From Alphaproteobacteria bacterium (GTDB lineage Bacteria; Pseudomonadota; Alphaproteobacteria; Ferrovibrionales; Ferrovibrionaceae), in NCBI GenBank assembly GCA_018336035.1, contig JAGXRD010000004.1, forward strand, positions 1 to 57,325: DNA of 57,325 bases, read 5' to 3'. Shown one piece after another: positions 1 to 9,119 of the stretch. The notes under the pieces are model-generated. The model was not told where the DNA came from. It made no database searches and saw nothing but the letters and a program-made list of their open reading frames with translations. The position numbers and the translations under genes are program-made. The stretch's first letter is position 1, and each line of letters opens with the position of its first letter.

Positions 1-1074
1 TCAGCGGCGGCGGCAACTCCGGCTGCTCCCGCGGTGGCGCCGGCTGCCGCTTCCACGCCTGCCACGGCACCCGCCGCTCCGACTGCGGCCCCCGGCGCTG
101 CGGCCAGCGAGGCGGTCGCGCCGTTCAATCGCGTTGAATTCGAAGCCTTCCTTGCCGAGGTGCGGACCGAGGCCCTCCAGAAAGGCATCAAGGCCAATGT
201 GGTGCAGACGGCGCTCACCGGCGTGGAGCCGGTCATGCGCATCATCGAACGCGACCGCAACCAGGCGGAATTCAAACTCAGCTTCGCCACCTATCGCGAC
301 CGGGTCATCACGCCTTTGAATGTGCAGCGCGGCCAGAAGCTGCGCGACGATCATCAGGCGCTGCTGCGCCAGGTGACACAGCGCTATGGCGTGCAACCGC
401 GCTTCGTGCTGGCGATCTGGGGTATCGAAACCCGCTACGGCGCCGTGAAGGCCGATGTGCCGCTGATGCATTCGCTCGCCACACTGGCCTTCGACCGGCG
501 CCGATCCAGCTACTTCCGCAACGAGCTGTTTTCGGCGCTCACCATGCTGGATCGCGGATACATCGACTTCCCCACCATGAAGGGATCGTGGGCCGGTGCG
601 ATGGGCCAGCCGCAGTTCATGCCGAGCAGCTACCTGGCCTATGCCGAGGATTTCGATGGCGACGGCCGGCGCGACATCTGGGGCAATACCGGCGATGTCT
701 TCGCCTCGATTGCCAACTACCTCGCCAAGCACGGCTGGAATACCTCCCAGACCTGGGGCCGTGAGGTGCGGATTTCACCCGAACTGCAGAAGTCACTGGG
801 CAATTATGCCCGCGAAGGCCGCTCGGGTTGCCGCGCCATCGACCAGATGACCCGCGACATGAGCCTGGAGGAGTGGAGCAAGCTGGGCGTGCGCCGCGCC
901 GATGGCGGCGAATTGCCCAAGGCGCAGCAGAGCGGTGCCCTGGTGCAGCCCGACGGGGCCGGCGGTCCGACCTTCCTGGTCTATGGCAATTACCGATCGA
1001 TCCTGCGGTATAACTGCGCCCATCACTATGCTTTGACGGTTAGCCTGCTTGCCGATCGGCTGGGTGACGGTTAA
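1..1074 (+). CDS. Lytic murein transglycosylase, MltB family (5' end outside window)
   Basis: Cleaves peptidoglycan glycan strands with formation of 1,6-anhydro-muramic acid ends, in the periplasm. The reading frame is open from base 1, so the true start and signal peptide lie upstream; the first GTG in the window is at 34. An Ala/Pro-rich linker of about 30 residues precedes the SLT_2-type catalytic domain. The family hallmark IWGIETRYG is present, with the catalytic glutamate codon at 427-429. The later segments GAMGQPQFMPSSY and the aspartate-rich DFDGDGRRDIW are typical of MltB. No C-terminal peptidoglycan-binding domain follows. It is upstream of rlpA and a D,D-carboxypeptidase, forming a wall-remodelling group. 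Confidence 0.93.
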   Translation, partial: SAAAATPAAPAVAPAAASTPATAPAAPTAAPGAAASEAVAPFNRVEFEAFLAEVRTEALQKGIKANVVQTALTGVEPVMRIIERDRNQAEFKLSFATYRDRVITPLNVQRGQKLRDDHQALLRQVTQRYGVQPRFVLAIWGIETRYGAVKADVPLMHSLATLAFDRRRSSYFRNELFSALTMLDRGYIDFPTMKGSWAGAMGQPQFMPSSYLAYAEDFDGDGRRDIWGNTGDVFASIANYLAKHGWNTSQTWGREVRISPELQKSLGNYAREGRSGCRAIDQMTRDMSLEEWSKLGVRRADGGELPKAQQSGALVQPDGAGGPTFLVYGNYRSILRYNCAHHYALTVSLLADRLGDG

Positions 1075-1093
1075 AATACCCCACATCTAGGCC

Positions 1094-2188
1094 ATGAATC
1101 ACGTGCGACACGCCATCCCTTGCTCAGACCGGGGGGCTCGGGGGGACTCCCGGACCACGTGGCAGACCTGCGCCCCGATTTCCCGCAATCTTGCCCTTCT
1201 GGCAGTCCTTTTCGGCCTGTCGGCCTGCGCCGAAGCCACCCTGCTGAACCACTCCGCCAAATCGGTCGCCCGCAGCGGGGAGCCGCCGGGGCAGGCGGCC
1301 ATCGCCAGGGGGGGCATCTACAAGGTTGGCAATCCCTATCAGATCAACGGCGTCTGGTATTACCCCAAGGAAGATCCGAACTACGACGAGACTGGCATTG
1401 GCTCGTGGTATGGCGAGCAGTTCCACGGCAAACCGACCGCCAATGGCGAAATCTTCGACATGAACGAAGTGACGGCAGCGCATCCGACATTGCCGATGCC
1501 GTCGCTGGTGCGTGTCACCAATCTGGAAAACGGTCGCACCATCGTGGTGCGCATGAATGACCGCGGCCCTTATGCGAATGGCCGCGTGATCGATCTGTCG
1601 CGCCGCAGCGCGCAGTTGATCGGCTATGAACGCCAGGGCACGGCCAAAGTCCGCGTGCAGTATATCGGCCCGGCGCCGCTCGCCGGTGATACCGGCACGC
1701 AGATGGCGATGCGCGCCGGCGCCGACGAACGGCCCTCGGCAGCACCGCGCGGCGGCGTGCAGGCTGAAGCATTGCCGCCTCCGCCGGGCATGCGCGGTCG
1801 CAGCGGCGATGTGGCGCGTCCGGCGCAATCGCAGCCGTCGGCCATGGAGGTGCTCGCCGCCAACAATGCGCAGAATCCGCAGCCGACCGGGGCGCCGGGC
1901 GAGTTGATCACCAAAGCGGAGCTGAACAATCAGGCGCCGCAGGTTGGGCCTGCGCGCGGTGGTCAGATCTACGTGCAGGTGGGCGCCTTCACGCTGCATG
2001 AGAATGCTCATAAGCTGGCAGCGCAGATGTCGCTGATCGGCCCGTCGAATGTCAGCTCGACCTTCATCAACCGGCAGGAATTCTTCCGCGTCCGCCTCGG
2101 CCCCTTCAATCAGGTGGCGCAGGCGGATCAGGCGTTGCAGCAAGCGATCAATAACGGACAGACCAATGCGCGTATCGTTGTGGAGTAA
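1094..2188 (+). CDS. rlpA: RlpA-like septal lytic transglycosylase lipoprotein with SPOR domain
   Basis: Predicted outer-membrane lipoprotein that cleaves naked glycan strands at the division septum. A hydrophobic segment ending in the lipobox LSAC (about residues 42-45) follows an unusually long polar N-terminus, so the true start could lie downstream of the ATG used here. The double-psi beta-barrel follows (GIGSWYGEQFHGKPTANGE, later RMNDRGPY). A low-complexity Pro/Ala linker comes next, then a C-terminal SPOR domain (YVQVGAF onward) that binds denuded glycan. The 3' end overlaps the next gene by 23 bases. Confidence 0.9.
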   Translation: MNHVRHAIPCSDRGARGDSRTTWQTCAPISRNLALLAVLFGLSACAEATLLNHSAKSVARSGEPPGQAAIARGGIYKVGNPYQINGVWYYPKEDPNYDETGIGSWYGEQFHGKPTANGEIFDMNEVTAAHPTLPMPSLVRVTNLENGRTIVVRMNDRGPYANGRVIDLSRRSAQLIGYERQGTAKVRVQYIGPAPLAGDTGTQMAMRAGADERPSAAPRGGVQAEALPPPPGMRGRSGDVARPAQSQPSAMEVLAANNAQNPQPTGAPGELITKAELNNQAPQVGPARGGQIYVQVGAFTLHENAHKLAAQMSLIGPSNVSSTFINRQEFFRVRLGPFNQVAQADQALQQAINNGQTNARIVVE

Positions 2189-3347
2189 GGTTTCCGTCGT
2201 CGCGGTTGCGGCACTGGTCGCCGTTGTTGTTTCGCGCCCGGCTGCAGCGCAGCTTGGCCAGGTTGAGACGCTGGCCAAGCAGATGATCCTGCTCGATTAC
2301 GATACCGGCACGGTGATCTTCGAGAAGAACGCCGACGAACTGATGCCGCCGTCATCGATGTCGAAGCTGATGACCGCCTTCATGGTCTTCGAACAGCTCG
2401 AAGCCGGCAAACTGCGCATGGACGACATGCTGCCAGTCAGCGAGAAGGCCTGGCGCATCCAGGGCTCGAAGATGTTCGTGCCGATCGGCGGCCGGGTGAA
2501 GGTGGAAGACCTGCTGAAGGGCGTGATCGTGCAGTCGGGCAACGATGCCTGCATCGTGCTGGCCGAAGGTATCGCCGGCACCGAGGAGCGCTTTGCCGAG
2601 ATGATGACCGAGCGCGCCAAGCAACTCGGCCTGAAGAACAGCGTCTTCCGCAATGCATCTGGCTGGCCCGATCCGCAGCATGTGACCACGGCGCGCGATC
2701 TGGCGATCCTGGCGCAGCAGATCATCACCCGTCACCCGCAGTATTATCATTTCTACTCCCAGAAGGAGTTCACCTACGGGATCGATGGCGCGACCAAGAA
2801 GCCGATCACGCAGGGGAATCGCAATCCGCTGCTCTACAAGGATGGTGGCGCCGATGGCCTGAAGACCGGCCATACCGAAGCTGCCGGTTATGGCCTGACC
2901 GCCTCGGCCAAGCGCGGTGATCGCCGCCTGATCATGGTGTTCAACGGCCTGAAGAGCATGAACGAGCGCTCGCGCGAAGCCGAGCGCCTGCTCGAACTTG
3001 GCTTCAGCCAGTTCGACAATTACAAGCTCTTCACTGCAGGTGCGGTGGTGGACGAGGCCGATGTCTGGCTCGGCAACGCGGCGCGTATCCCGCTGGTGAT
3101 CGACCGCAACCTGGCGCTCACCTTGCCGCGCCAGACCAAGGGCAATATCAAGGTGACGGTGTCGTACGACAATCCGATCCCGGCACCGATTGCCAAAGGC
3201 ACTCCGGTCGCCAAGCTGACGGTGATGAACCGCGACACGGTCGTCAGCGAGGTGCCGCTGCTGGCCGGTGCCGATGTGCAGCAACTGGGCTTCACAGGCC
3301 GCATCGGCGCGGCAGTCAGCTACCTGCTCTGGGGCGCGAAGAAGTAG
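2166..3347 (+). CDS. D-alanyl-D-alanine carboxypeptidase (PBP5/DacC type)
   Basis: Removes the terminal D-Ala from peptidoglycan stem peptides in the periplasm. The ATG at 2166 gives a proper signal peptide of about 28 residues ending in AAA; the frame stays open further upstream but only inside rlpA. All three active-site motifs are present: S64-M-S-K67, S124-G-N126 and K233-T-G235. A C-terminal PBP5-type beta domain follows from about residue 290. The 393-residue length fits the family. The stop codon overlaps the GTG start of tmk by one base, so translation is probably coupled. Confidence 0.93.
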   Translation: MRVSLWSKVSVVAVAALVAVVVSRPAAAQLGQVETLAKQMILLDYDTGTVIFEKNADELMPPSSMSKLMTAFMVFEQLEAGKLRMDDMLPVSEKAWRIQGSKMFVPIGGRVKVEDLLKGVIVQSGNDACIVLAEGIAGTEERFAEMMTERAKQLGLKNSVFRNASGWPDPQHVTTARDLAILAQQIITRHPQYYHFYSQKEFTYGIDGATKKPITQGNRNPLLYKDGGADGLKTGHTEAAGYGLTASAKRGDRRLIMVFNGLKSMNERSREAERLLELGFSQFDNYKLFTAGAVVDEADVWLGNAARIPLVIDRNLALTLPRQTKGNIKVTVSYDNPIPAPIAKGTPVAKLTVMNRDTVVSEVPLLAGADVQQLGFTGRIGAAVSYLLWGAKK

Positions 3348-4015
3348 TGGCAGCCCAGGCTGGTCGATTGGGACGCGGCCATTTCATCACGCTGGAAGGC
3401 GGCGAGGGCGCCGGCAAATCCACCCAGGTGAAGCGTCTGGCCGCCGCTCTGTCCGCCCAGGGCATCGAAGCCGTGCAGACCCGCGAGCCGGGCGGCACGC
3501 CCGGTGCCGAAGATATCCGCGCATTGCTTGTCACCGGCGATCCCGCGCGCTGGGACGCGATGACCGAAACTCTGCTGCATTACGCCGCCCGCCGCGCCCA
3601 TGTCGAAAAGACCGTGAAGCCGGCGCTGGACCGCGGCGCCTGGGTGATCTCGGACCGCTTTGCCGACTCCACGATGGCGTATCAGGGCTATGCCGGTTCA
3701 GTGGGCCGCGAGGCGGTGGCGGCACTGCATAAGCTGGTGCTGGGCGATTTCACCCCCGACCTGACCCTGGTGCTGGATCTGCCAGTCGAGACTGGTCTCG
3801 CGCGCGCCAAGGCCCGGATGACCGGCGCGGCGCAGGCTGAGGACCGCTACGAGCGGATGGGACTGGCCTTCCACGAAAGCCTGCGGGCGGCCTTCCATGA
3901 AATCGCCACGCGTGAGCCGGAACGCTGCCGTCTGATTGATGCCAGCGGCAATCCGGATCAGGTCGCGGCCGCGCTCTGGCAGGCCGTCGCGGCGCGCTTT
4001 AATCTGCCCGCATGA
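3347..4015 (+). CDS. tmk: Thymidylate kinase
   Basis: Phosphorylates dTMP to dTDP with ATP in the cytoplasm. The P-loop GGEGAGKST is at residues 18-26, the DR motif lies in SDRFADSTMAYQG, and an Arg-rich lid follows. The length of 222 residues is typical. The start is a GTG whose first base is the last base of the upstream stop. The 3' end overlaps holB by 4 bases, the widespread tmk-holB arrangement. Confidence 0.96.
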   Translation: MAAQAGRLGRGHFITLEGGEGAGKSTQVKRLAAALSAQGIEAVQTREPGGTPGAEDIRALLVTGDPARWDAMTETLLHYAARRAHVEKTVKPALDRGAWVISDRFADSTMAYQGYAGSVGREAVAALHKLVLGDFTPDLTLVLDLPVETGLARAKARMTGAAQAEDRYERMGLAFHESLRAAFHEIATREPERCRLIDASGNPDQVAAALWQAVAARFNLPA

Positions 4016-5148
4016 GCGACTTCGATCCGCAACAGGCCGCCACCTGGGCGCCGCGGCACAATGCTGCGCTGTTTGGGCATGAAGCGGCCGAGAAGGCTTT
4101 GCTTGAGGCCTGGGCCTCGGGCCGGCTACCGCATGCCTGGATGATCACCGGGCCGCGCGGCGTGGGCAAATCGACCCTGGCTTTTCGCTTCGCACGTTTC
4201 CTGCTCAAGCATGGTCTAGCTTCCGCTGCCGATGCAGGCCCCAGCCTGTTCGGCGATGCGCCGGTGCTGCCATCCTCGCTGACTGTTGCCGAGGACGATC
4301 CGGTCTTCGCGCGCGTTGCCAATTCCGGCCATGCCGATCTTATCGCGGTCGAGCGCAGCTGGGATGACAAGGCCGACCGGTTCCGCGGCGATATCGTCGT
4401 GCAGGACATCCGGGCGGTGATCGATCGCTTCGGCAAGACGGCTGCGGAGGGCGGCTATCGCGTCTGCATCGTCGATGCCGCCGACGACATGAATATCAAT
4501 GCCGCCAATGCGCTGCTGAAAATCCTGGAAGAGCCGCCGGCGAATGCTGTGTTGCTGTTGATCAGCCATGCGCCGGGCAGTTTGCTGCCGACCATTCGTT
4601 CGCGCTGCCGCCGCTTGGCGCTCAAGCCGCTGGACGAGGTGGCGATGCAGCCCACGCTGGACCGCCTGCTGCCAGATCTGGATGCCGCCGAACGCCGGGG
4701 CCTTGCCGTGCTGGCAGAAGGCTCGCCTGGTCGCGCTGTCGTGCTGGCCTCGCAGGGCGGGCTGAAACTGCTGCAGGGTCTGCTCGACATGGTGGGGCAG
4801 CTGCCGAAGCCGGATATCGCCAAGCTGCATTCCTTCGGCGATGCGCTGGCGCGCGACCGCAGCGGTGCCGGGTTCCAACTGATGACCGAATTGTTTCGCT
4901 GGTGGCTCGCCCGTCTAGTGCGGGCCGCGGCAGCAGGCCGGATCGGTGGCAGCGGCTGGGCGGAAATCTTCCCCGGCGAAACTGCGCTGGCCCAGCGCCT
5001 GTCGCAATGGCAGGCACCGGCCCGCTGGGCTGAGGACTGGGAACAGCTCGGTCGCTTGCTCGACCGCGGGGAATCGGTCAATCTTGACCGCAAGCAGATG
5101 CTGCTGAACCTGTTCGCCGCTCTCGGGCGGTCGGCTGCAATACGCTGA
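4012..5148 (+). CDS. holB: DNA polymerase III subunit delta'
   Basis: Clamp-loader subunit of the replicative polymerase. An AAA+ domain carries the P-loop GPRGVGKST (residues 47-55) and the SRC-type motif in TIRSRCRRL, followed by a helical C-terminal collar. The zinc-binding cysteine cluster between Walker A and Walker B known from E. coli delta' is not seen here. It overlaps tmk by 4 bases (ATGA). It ends 36 bases before the Crp/Fnr gene. Confidence 0.93.
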   Translation: MSDFDPQQAATWAPRHNAALFGHEAAEKALLEAWASGRLPHAWMITGPRGVGKSTLAFRFARFLLKHGLASAADAGPSLFGDAPVLPSSLTVAEDDPVFARVANSGHADLIAVERSWDDKADRFRGDIVVQDIRAVIDRFGKTAAEGGYRVCIVDAADDMNINAANALLKILEEPPANAVLLLISHAPGSLLPTIRSRCRRLALKPLDEVAMQPTLDRLLPDLDAAERRGLAVLAEGSPGRAVVLASQGGLKLLQGLLDMVGQLPKPDIAKLHSFGDALARDRSGAGFQLMTELFRWWLARLVRAAAAGRIGGSGWAEIFPGETALAQRLSQWQAPARWAEDWEQLGRLLDRGESVNLDRKQMLLNLFAALGRSAAIR

Positions 5149-5184
5149 CATCGAGTATCGTTAGGGATCTGGTAGGGGGATTTC

Positions 5185-5919
5185 ATGGCCAAGGCCGCCG
5201 TTGGCGCCGCTGCGCCTGACAGTCTGGAAAAGATCGACCTGCTGAGCGATCTCAGCCCGGCCGCGCGTGCCGAAGTCGAGCGGGCTTGCCAGTGGCGCCG
5301 TTTTGCCGCGCATGAGCAGATCCTCGATCGGAATAGCGACAGCCGCGATGTCTATTTCGTGGTCGATGGCACGGTTGAAGTGGTGAACTTCTCGGGCAAC
5401 GGCCGCGAGATTTCCTATGCGCTGGTGTCGGCCGGCAGCTATTTCGGCGAGATCGCCGCCATCGACGGCGAACGTCGCTCGGCCAGCGTGGTGGCCCAGA
5501 CGGCCTGCCGGCTCGCGGCGCTGCCGCCGAAAGCCTTCGAGGCGCTGGTGGCACGCGAGCCCGCCGTCGGCCTCAAGGTGATGAAGCGTCTGACCAACAT
5601 CATCCGCGCCAATAACGAGCGCATCATGGATCTTGCCACTTTGGGCGCGATCCAGCGTGTCTATCGCGAGCTGCTCAAGCTGGCGCGGCAGGATCCGTTA
5701 AACAATGATGGCTGGATGATCTATCCCATGCCCAAGCAGCATGAGATCGCGCGTCGCGCCGCCACCACGCGCGAGACCGTGGCGCGCGTGTTGGCCAACC
5801 TGCTGCATGCCGGGCAGGTCACGCGCAAGGACAAGACCTATTATCTGACTGACCGCGCGGCCCTGGAACAGGCCATCGTGCGACTGGATGTGCGTCAGGG
5901 CAGCCACGGCCTGGCCTGA
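5185..5919 (+). CDS. Crp/Fnr-family transcriptional regulator
   Basis: Cytoplasmic DNA-binding regulator. An N-terminal cyclic-nucleotide-type beta-roll occupies about residues 15-130, with a GSYFGEIAAIDGERRSA segment resembling the phosphate-binding cassette of cNMP-binding members. A long dimer helix and a C-terminal winged helix follow, with recognition helix around ARRAATTRETVARVL. No Fnr-type N-terminal cysteine cluster is present, so an oxygen-sensing [4Fe-4S] role is unlikely. An RBS-like TAGGGGGA precedes the ATG. It is transcribed toward the tct operon, but 174 bases separate them, so regulation of tct is only a possibility. Confidence 0.9.
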   Translation: MAKAAVGAAAPDSLEKIDLLSDLSPAARAEVERACQWRRFAAHEQILDRNSDSRDVYFVVDGTVEVVNFSGNGREISYALVSAGSYFGEIAAIDGERRSASVVAQTACRLAALPPKAFEALVAREPAVGLKVMKRLTNIIRANNERIMDLATLGAIQRVYRELLKLARQDPLNNDGWMIYPMPKQHEIARRAATTRETVARVLANLLHAGQVTRKDKTYYLTDRAALEQAIVRLDVRQGSHGLA

Positions 5920-5952
5920 TCCCACCTGTCACGTCCCGAGACAAGTGTGCAG

Positions 5953-5966
5953 CGCACTAAAGTGCG
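5953..5966. promoter_or_regulatory. Perfect palindrome CGCACT-AA-AGTGCG, candidate operator
   Basis: A 14-bp inverted repeat with 6-bp arms and an AA centre lies between the Crp/Fnr gene and tctC, 128 bases before the tctC start. It has no U-run after it, so a terminator is unlikely. An operator for the neighbouring Crp/Fnr regulator or another factor is an inference. Confidence 0.35.
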
Positions 5967-6093
5967 ATTCACACCCGTGCCTTTCACGTTGATCTGACAT
6001 ATGAGATGGGAGATAGTACTCTCATGATGTAACGGCGCGCGTTGAGAAGACGCGCCGGCATCGAGGAAACGTCAATCAGCAGGAGGGATTTCC

Positions 6094-7062
6094 ATGCGTG
6101 GGTTCAAGGCATTGGTAACGGGCTTGGTCGCGGGTGCGGCCATGCTGGCCGCAGCAGGTGCGCAAGCTTATCCGGATCGCCCGATCACCATGATCGTGCC
6201 GTGGGGCGCCGGCGGCGGCACCGATGCCACCGCACGCATCATCGCCAGCCTGATGGAAAAGGAACTGAAGCAGCCGGTGAATGTCGTGAACCGCACCGGC
6301 GGCAGCGGTGTGGTCGGCCACTCTGCCATCGCGCAGGCGCCGGCGGATGGCTACACCATCGGCATGATCACGGTCGAGATCGCCATGATGCACTGGCAGG
6401 GTCTCACCGAACTCAACCCGTCATCCTACACGCCGATTGCGCTGGTGAATGCCGATCCTGCCGGTGTGCAGGTGGCGGCTGATGCGCCGTACAAGAACGT
6501 GAAGGAGCTGCTGGCCGCCGTGAAGGCAAACCCGGGCAAGTTCAAGGCCTCGGGTACGGGGCAGGGCGGCATCTGGCATCTGGCACTGGCCGGCCTGCTA
6601 CGCGACCAGGGCATCGATCCGGCCTCCGTCGCCTGGGTGCCCAGCAACGGTGCCGCGCCTGGCCTGCAGGACATGGTTGCGGGCGGCGTGCAGATCGCTC
6701 CGGTCTCGCTGCCGGAAGCGCGTGCTCTGATCGAGGCGGGCAAGGTGAAGAGCCTCGCCATCATGGACCCCAAGCCCTCGGCGCTGTTCCCCAAGGTGCC
6801 GACGCTCAAGTCGGAAACGGGCAGCGACTGGACCATGGCAGCCTGGCGCGGCATCGCCGCGCCGAAGGGCCTGCCGAAGGATGTCGCTGACAAGCTGACC
6901 GCCGTCGTCAAGAAAGTCTATGACAGCAAGGACTATCAGGACTTCATGGCGCAGCGTGGCTTCGGCATCATCTGGGCCGGCCCGGAGGATTACGCCAAGT
7001 TCATGGCCAAGTCGGATTCCGACATGGGCACCATCATGAAGGCCGTCGGTATCGCCAAGTAA
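6094..7062 (+). CDS. Tripartite tricarboxylate transporter substrate-binding protein
   Basis: Periplasmic solute receptor of the TTT family (TctC/Bug type). The signal peptide of about 24 residues ends in AQA. The mature start YPDRPITMIVPWGAGGGTDATAR is the hallmark of the family's anion-binding site. The ATG follows a strong AGGAGG at a 7-base spacing. The substrate is probably a carboxylate; citrate is the founding example, but the true ligand cannot be read from sequence. TctB and TctA follow after a hairpin at 7081-7109. Confidence 0.93.
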   Translation: MRGFKALVTGLVAGAAMLAAAGAQAYPDRPITMIVPWGAGGGTDATARIIASLMEKELKQPVNVVNRTGGSGVVGHSAIAQAPADGYTIGMITVEIAMMHWQGLTELNPSSYTPIALVNADPAGVQVAADAPYKNVKELLAAVKANPGKFKASGTGQGGIWHLALAGLLRDQGIDPASVAWVPSNGAAPGLQDMVAGGVQIAPVSLPEARALIEAGKVKSLAIMDPKPSALFPKVPTLKSETGSDWTMAAWRGIAAPKGLPKDVADKLTAVVKKVYDSKDYQDFMAQRGFGIIWAGPEDYAKFMAKSDSDMGTIMKAVGIAK

Positions 7063-7080
7063 GCCGTCGTCCCCAGTGCT

Positions 7081-7120
7081 GCCGGCGCAGCTCATAAAGC
7101 TGCGCCGGCCTTTCTTTTCT
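7081..7120 (+). terminator. Rho-independent-type hairpin between tctC and tctB
   Basis: Perfect 12-bp arms (GCCGGCGCAGCT at 7081-7092 and its complement at 7098-7109) close a 5-base loop and are followed by the pyrimidine-rich CTTTCTTTTCT. The position, between the receptor gene and the genes for the membrane parts of one transporter, suggests partial termination or 3'-end protection that leaves more receptor than permease message. Confidence 0.82.
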
Positions 7121-7133
7121 GCAGGTTGGTGCC

Positions 7134-7604
7134 ATGCGCATTCATGATGCTTTAAGCGGACTGCTGCTCGCGCTTCTGGCCGTAGCAGTGCTTGTTACCG
7201 TCAGCCAGTATCCGCCGATCCCGGGCCAGAATGTCGGCCCCTCGGCATTTCCCGGGCTGGTCGCCACCCTGATGCTGGGCTGTTCGCTGCTGTTGATCTG
7301 GCGCGGTGTGCGCGGCGAACGCCGGCCGCTGGTCGTGCTGGGCGGTTGGACGAAGTCGACGCCGCATGTGATCAACTTCCTGCTCGTGATCGCATCGCTG
7401 CTGTTTTATATTTTCTGCTCAGAGTTCTTCGGCTTCATCATCACCGGAATGGTCATCCTGGCCGCGCTGTTTTATGCGCTGGGCGTGCGGACGGTGCTGA
7501 TCCTGCCGATCGCGATTGTCGCCACGCTGGTGATCCACACTGTCTTCTACAAACTCCTGCGCGTGCCGCTGCCCTGGGGGCTGCTGCAGGGCCTGCACTG
7601 GTAG
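7134..7604 (+). CDS. Tripartite tricarboxylate transporter small membrane subunit
   Basis: Inner-membrane TctB-type protein of 156 residues. About four hydrophobic helices are visible, near residues 5-25, 35-55, 78-108 and 113-140. It pairs with the large TctA permease encoded 9 bases downstream. The sequence of small subunits is poorly conserved, so the call leans on size, membrane profile and the tctC-tctB-tctA order. Confidence 0.88.
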   Translation: MRIHDALSGLLLALLAVAVLVTVSQYPPIPGQNVGPSAFPGLVATLMLGCSLLLIWRGVRGERRPLVVLGGWTKSTPHVINFLLVIASLLFYIFCSEFFGFIITGMVILAALFYALGVRTVLILPIAIVATLVIHTVFYKLLRVPLPWGLLQGLHW

Positions 7605-7613
7605 GAGGCGATC

Positions 7614-9119
7614 ATGGATCTTCTGACTCTCGCGGCTGCCGCTGCAAAGCTGGTTTTCGATCCCTATGTGCTGCTGGTCATGGTCTGCTCGGCGGCCTTC
7701 GGGTTGTTCGTGGGCGCCATTCCCGGCCTCACCGCCACGATGGCGACAGCTTTGCTGGTGCCGATCACCTTCTTCATGCCGCCGGTGCCGGCCGTTGCGG
7801 CCATCGTCACCGCCACGGCGATGGCGATCTTTTCCGGCGATATCCCCGGCGCGCTGCTGCGTATCCCTGGTACGCCGGCCTCGGCGGCCTATGCCGACGA
7901 AGCCTATCAGATGACCTTGAAAGGGCAGGCCGAAACGGCGCTGGGGGCCGGACTGGTTTTCTCGGCCATCGGTGGCCTGTTTGGCACGGCCGTGCTGATT
8001 GCCGCCGCGCCCAGCCTTGCTGAGGTCGCGCTGAAATTCTCGTCATTTGAGTATTTCTGGCTGGTGGTGCTCGGCCTTTCAGCTGCGGTTTTCATTGGCA
8101 GCACCAGTGTGCTGAAGGCAATCATTGCGTTGCTGATCGGCCTGCTGGTGGCCAGTGTCGGTCTTGACAATCCGGGTGGCTATCCGCGCTTCACCTTTGG
8201 CAATACCGAGCTGATGGGTGGGATCAGCATGATTCCGATGATGGTCGGCATGTTTGCCATCTCGGAAATCCTGCGGTTCGTGGTCAATATCGATCCTCCG
8301 GCACGCATCCTCGTCCAGCGGCTTGGCAATGTTTTCTCCGGCATGTGGGCACTGACGAAAAAATATCCGCGTCAGATCCTGCGCGGCAGCGTGCTGGGCA
8401 CCGCAGTCGGGATCATGCCAGGGGCAGGGGCCGACATGGCGTCCTGGATGTCCTACGCGCTGAGCAAGAAGTTCTCGAAAGAGCCCGAGAAGTTCGGCAC
8501 CGGCCATGTCGAGGGTATCGTGGAGTCCGGCGCAGCCAACAATAGTGCACTGGGTGGCGCCTGGATTCCGGCGCTGGTCTTCGGGATTCCCGGCGACAGC
8601 ATCACGGCGATTGCCATTGGCGTGCTGTATCTGAAAGGTCTCAATCCTGGTCCGACGCTGTTCCTGAACAGTCCGGAAAATGTCTATGCCATCTTCCTGA
8701 TCTTCATCGTCGCCAATATCATTATGTTGCCGCTGGGATGGCTGGCGATCCGGATGGCCACCAACATTCTGCGCGTACCGGGCAATATTTTGATGCCGAT
8801 CATTCTGCTGTTCTGCGCGGTGGGCGCCTTTGCCATCAACAATACGGTCTTCGGCGTCACCATCACGCTGATCTTCGGGCTGCTGGCCTATGTGATGGAG
8901 GAGAACGGCTTCCCAGTCGCACCTGCCATCCTTGGTGTCGTGCTGGGTACCATGCTGGAAGAGAATCTCGTGACCTCGATGATCAAGGCGGACGGCAATC
9001 CGCTGGTCTTCTTCGAGCGGCCGATCTCGGCCAGCCTGGGTGTCCTGACCTGTGTGATCCTGTTCTGGCCACTGGCGTCCTGGCTGGTGCGACGGATCCG
9101 GGCTAGGCCGGCGCATTGA
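7614..9119 (+). CDS. Tripartite tricarboxylate transporter permease TctA
   Basis: Large inner-membrane subunit driving cation-coupled uptake of a carboxylate. It has 501 residues and about 12 membrane helices. The conserved N-terminal segment GAIPGLTATMATALLVP and the central GIMPGAGADMASWMSYALSK are characteristic. The ATG follows GGAGG. The stop overlaps the convergent ferric-reductase-like gene by 17 bases. Confidence 0.95.
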   Translation: MDLLTLAAAAAKLVFDPYVLLVMVCSAAFGLFVGAIPGLTATMATALLVPITFFMPPVPAVAAIVTATAMAIFSGDIPGALLRIPGTPASAAYADEAYQMTLKGQAETALGAGLVFSAIGGLFGTAVLIAAAPSLAEVALKFSSFEYFWLVVLGLSAAVFIGSTSVLKAIIALLIGLLVASVGLDNPGGYPRFTFGNTELMGGISMIPMMVGMFAISEILRFVVNIDPPARILVQRLGNVFSGMWALTKKYPRQILRGSVLGTAVGIMPGAGADMASWMSYALSKKFSKEPEKFGTGHVEGIVESGAANNSALGGAWIPALVFGIPGDSITAIAIGVLYLKGLNPGPTLFLNSPENVYAIFLIFIVANIIMLPLGWLAIRMATNILRVPGNILMPIILLFCAVGAFAINNTVFGVTITLIFGLLAYVMEENGFPVAPAILGVVLGTMLEENLVTSMIKADGNPLVFFERPISASLGVLTCVILFWPLASWLVRRIRARPAH

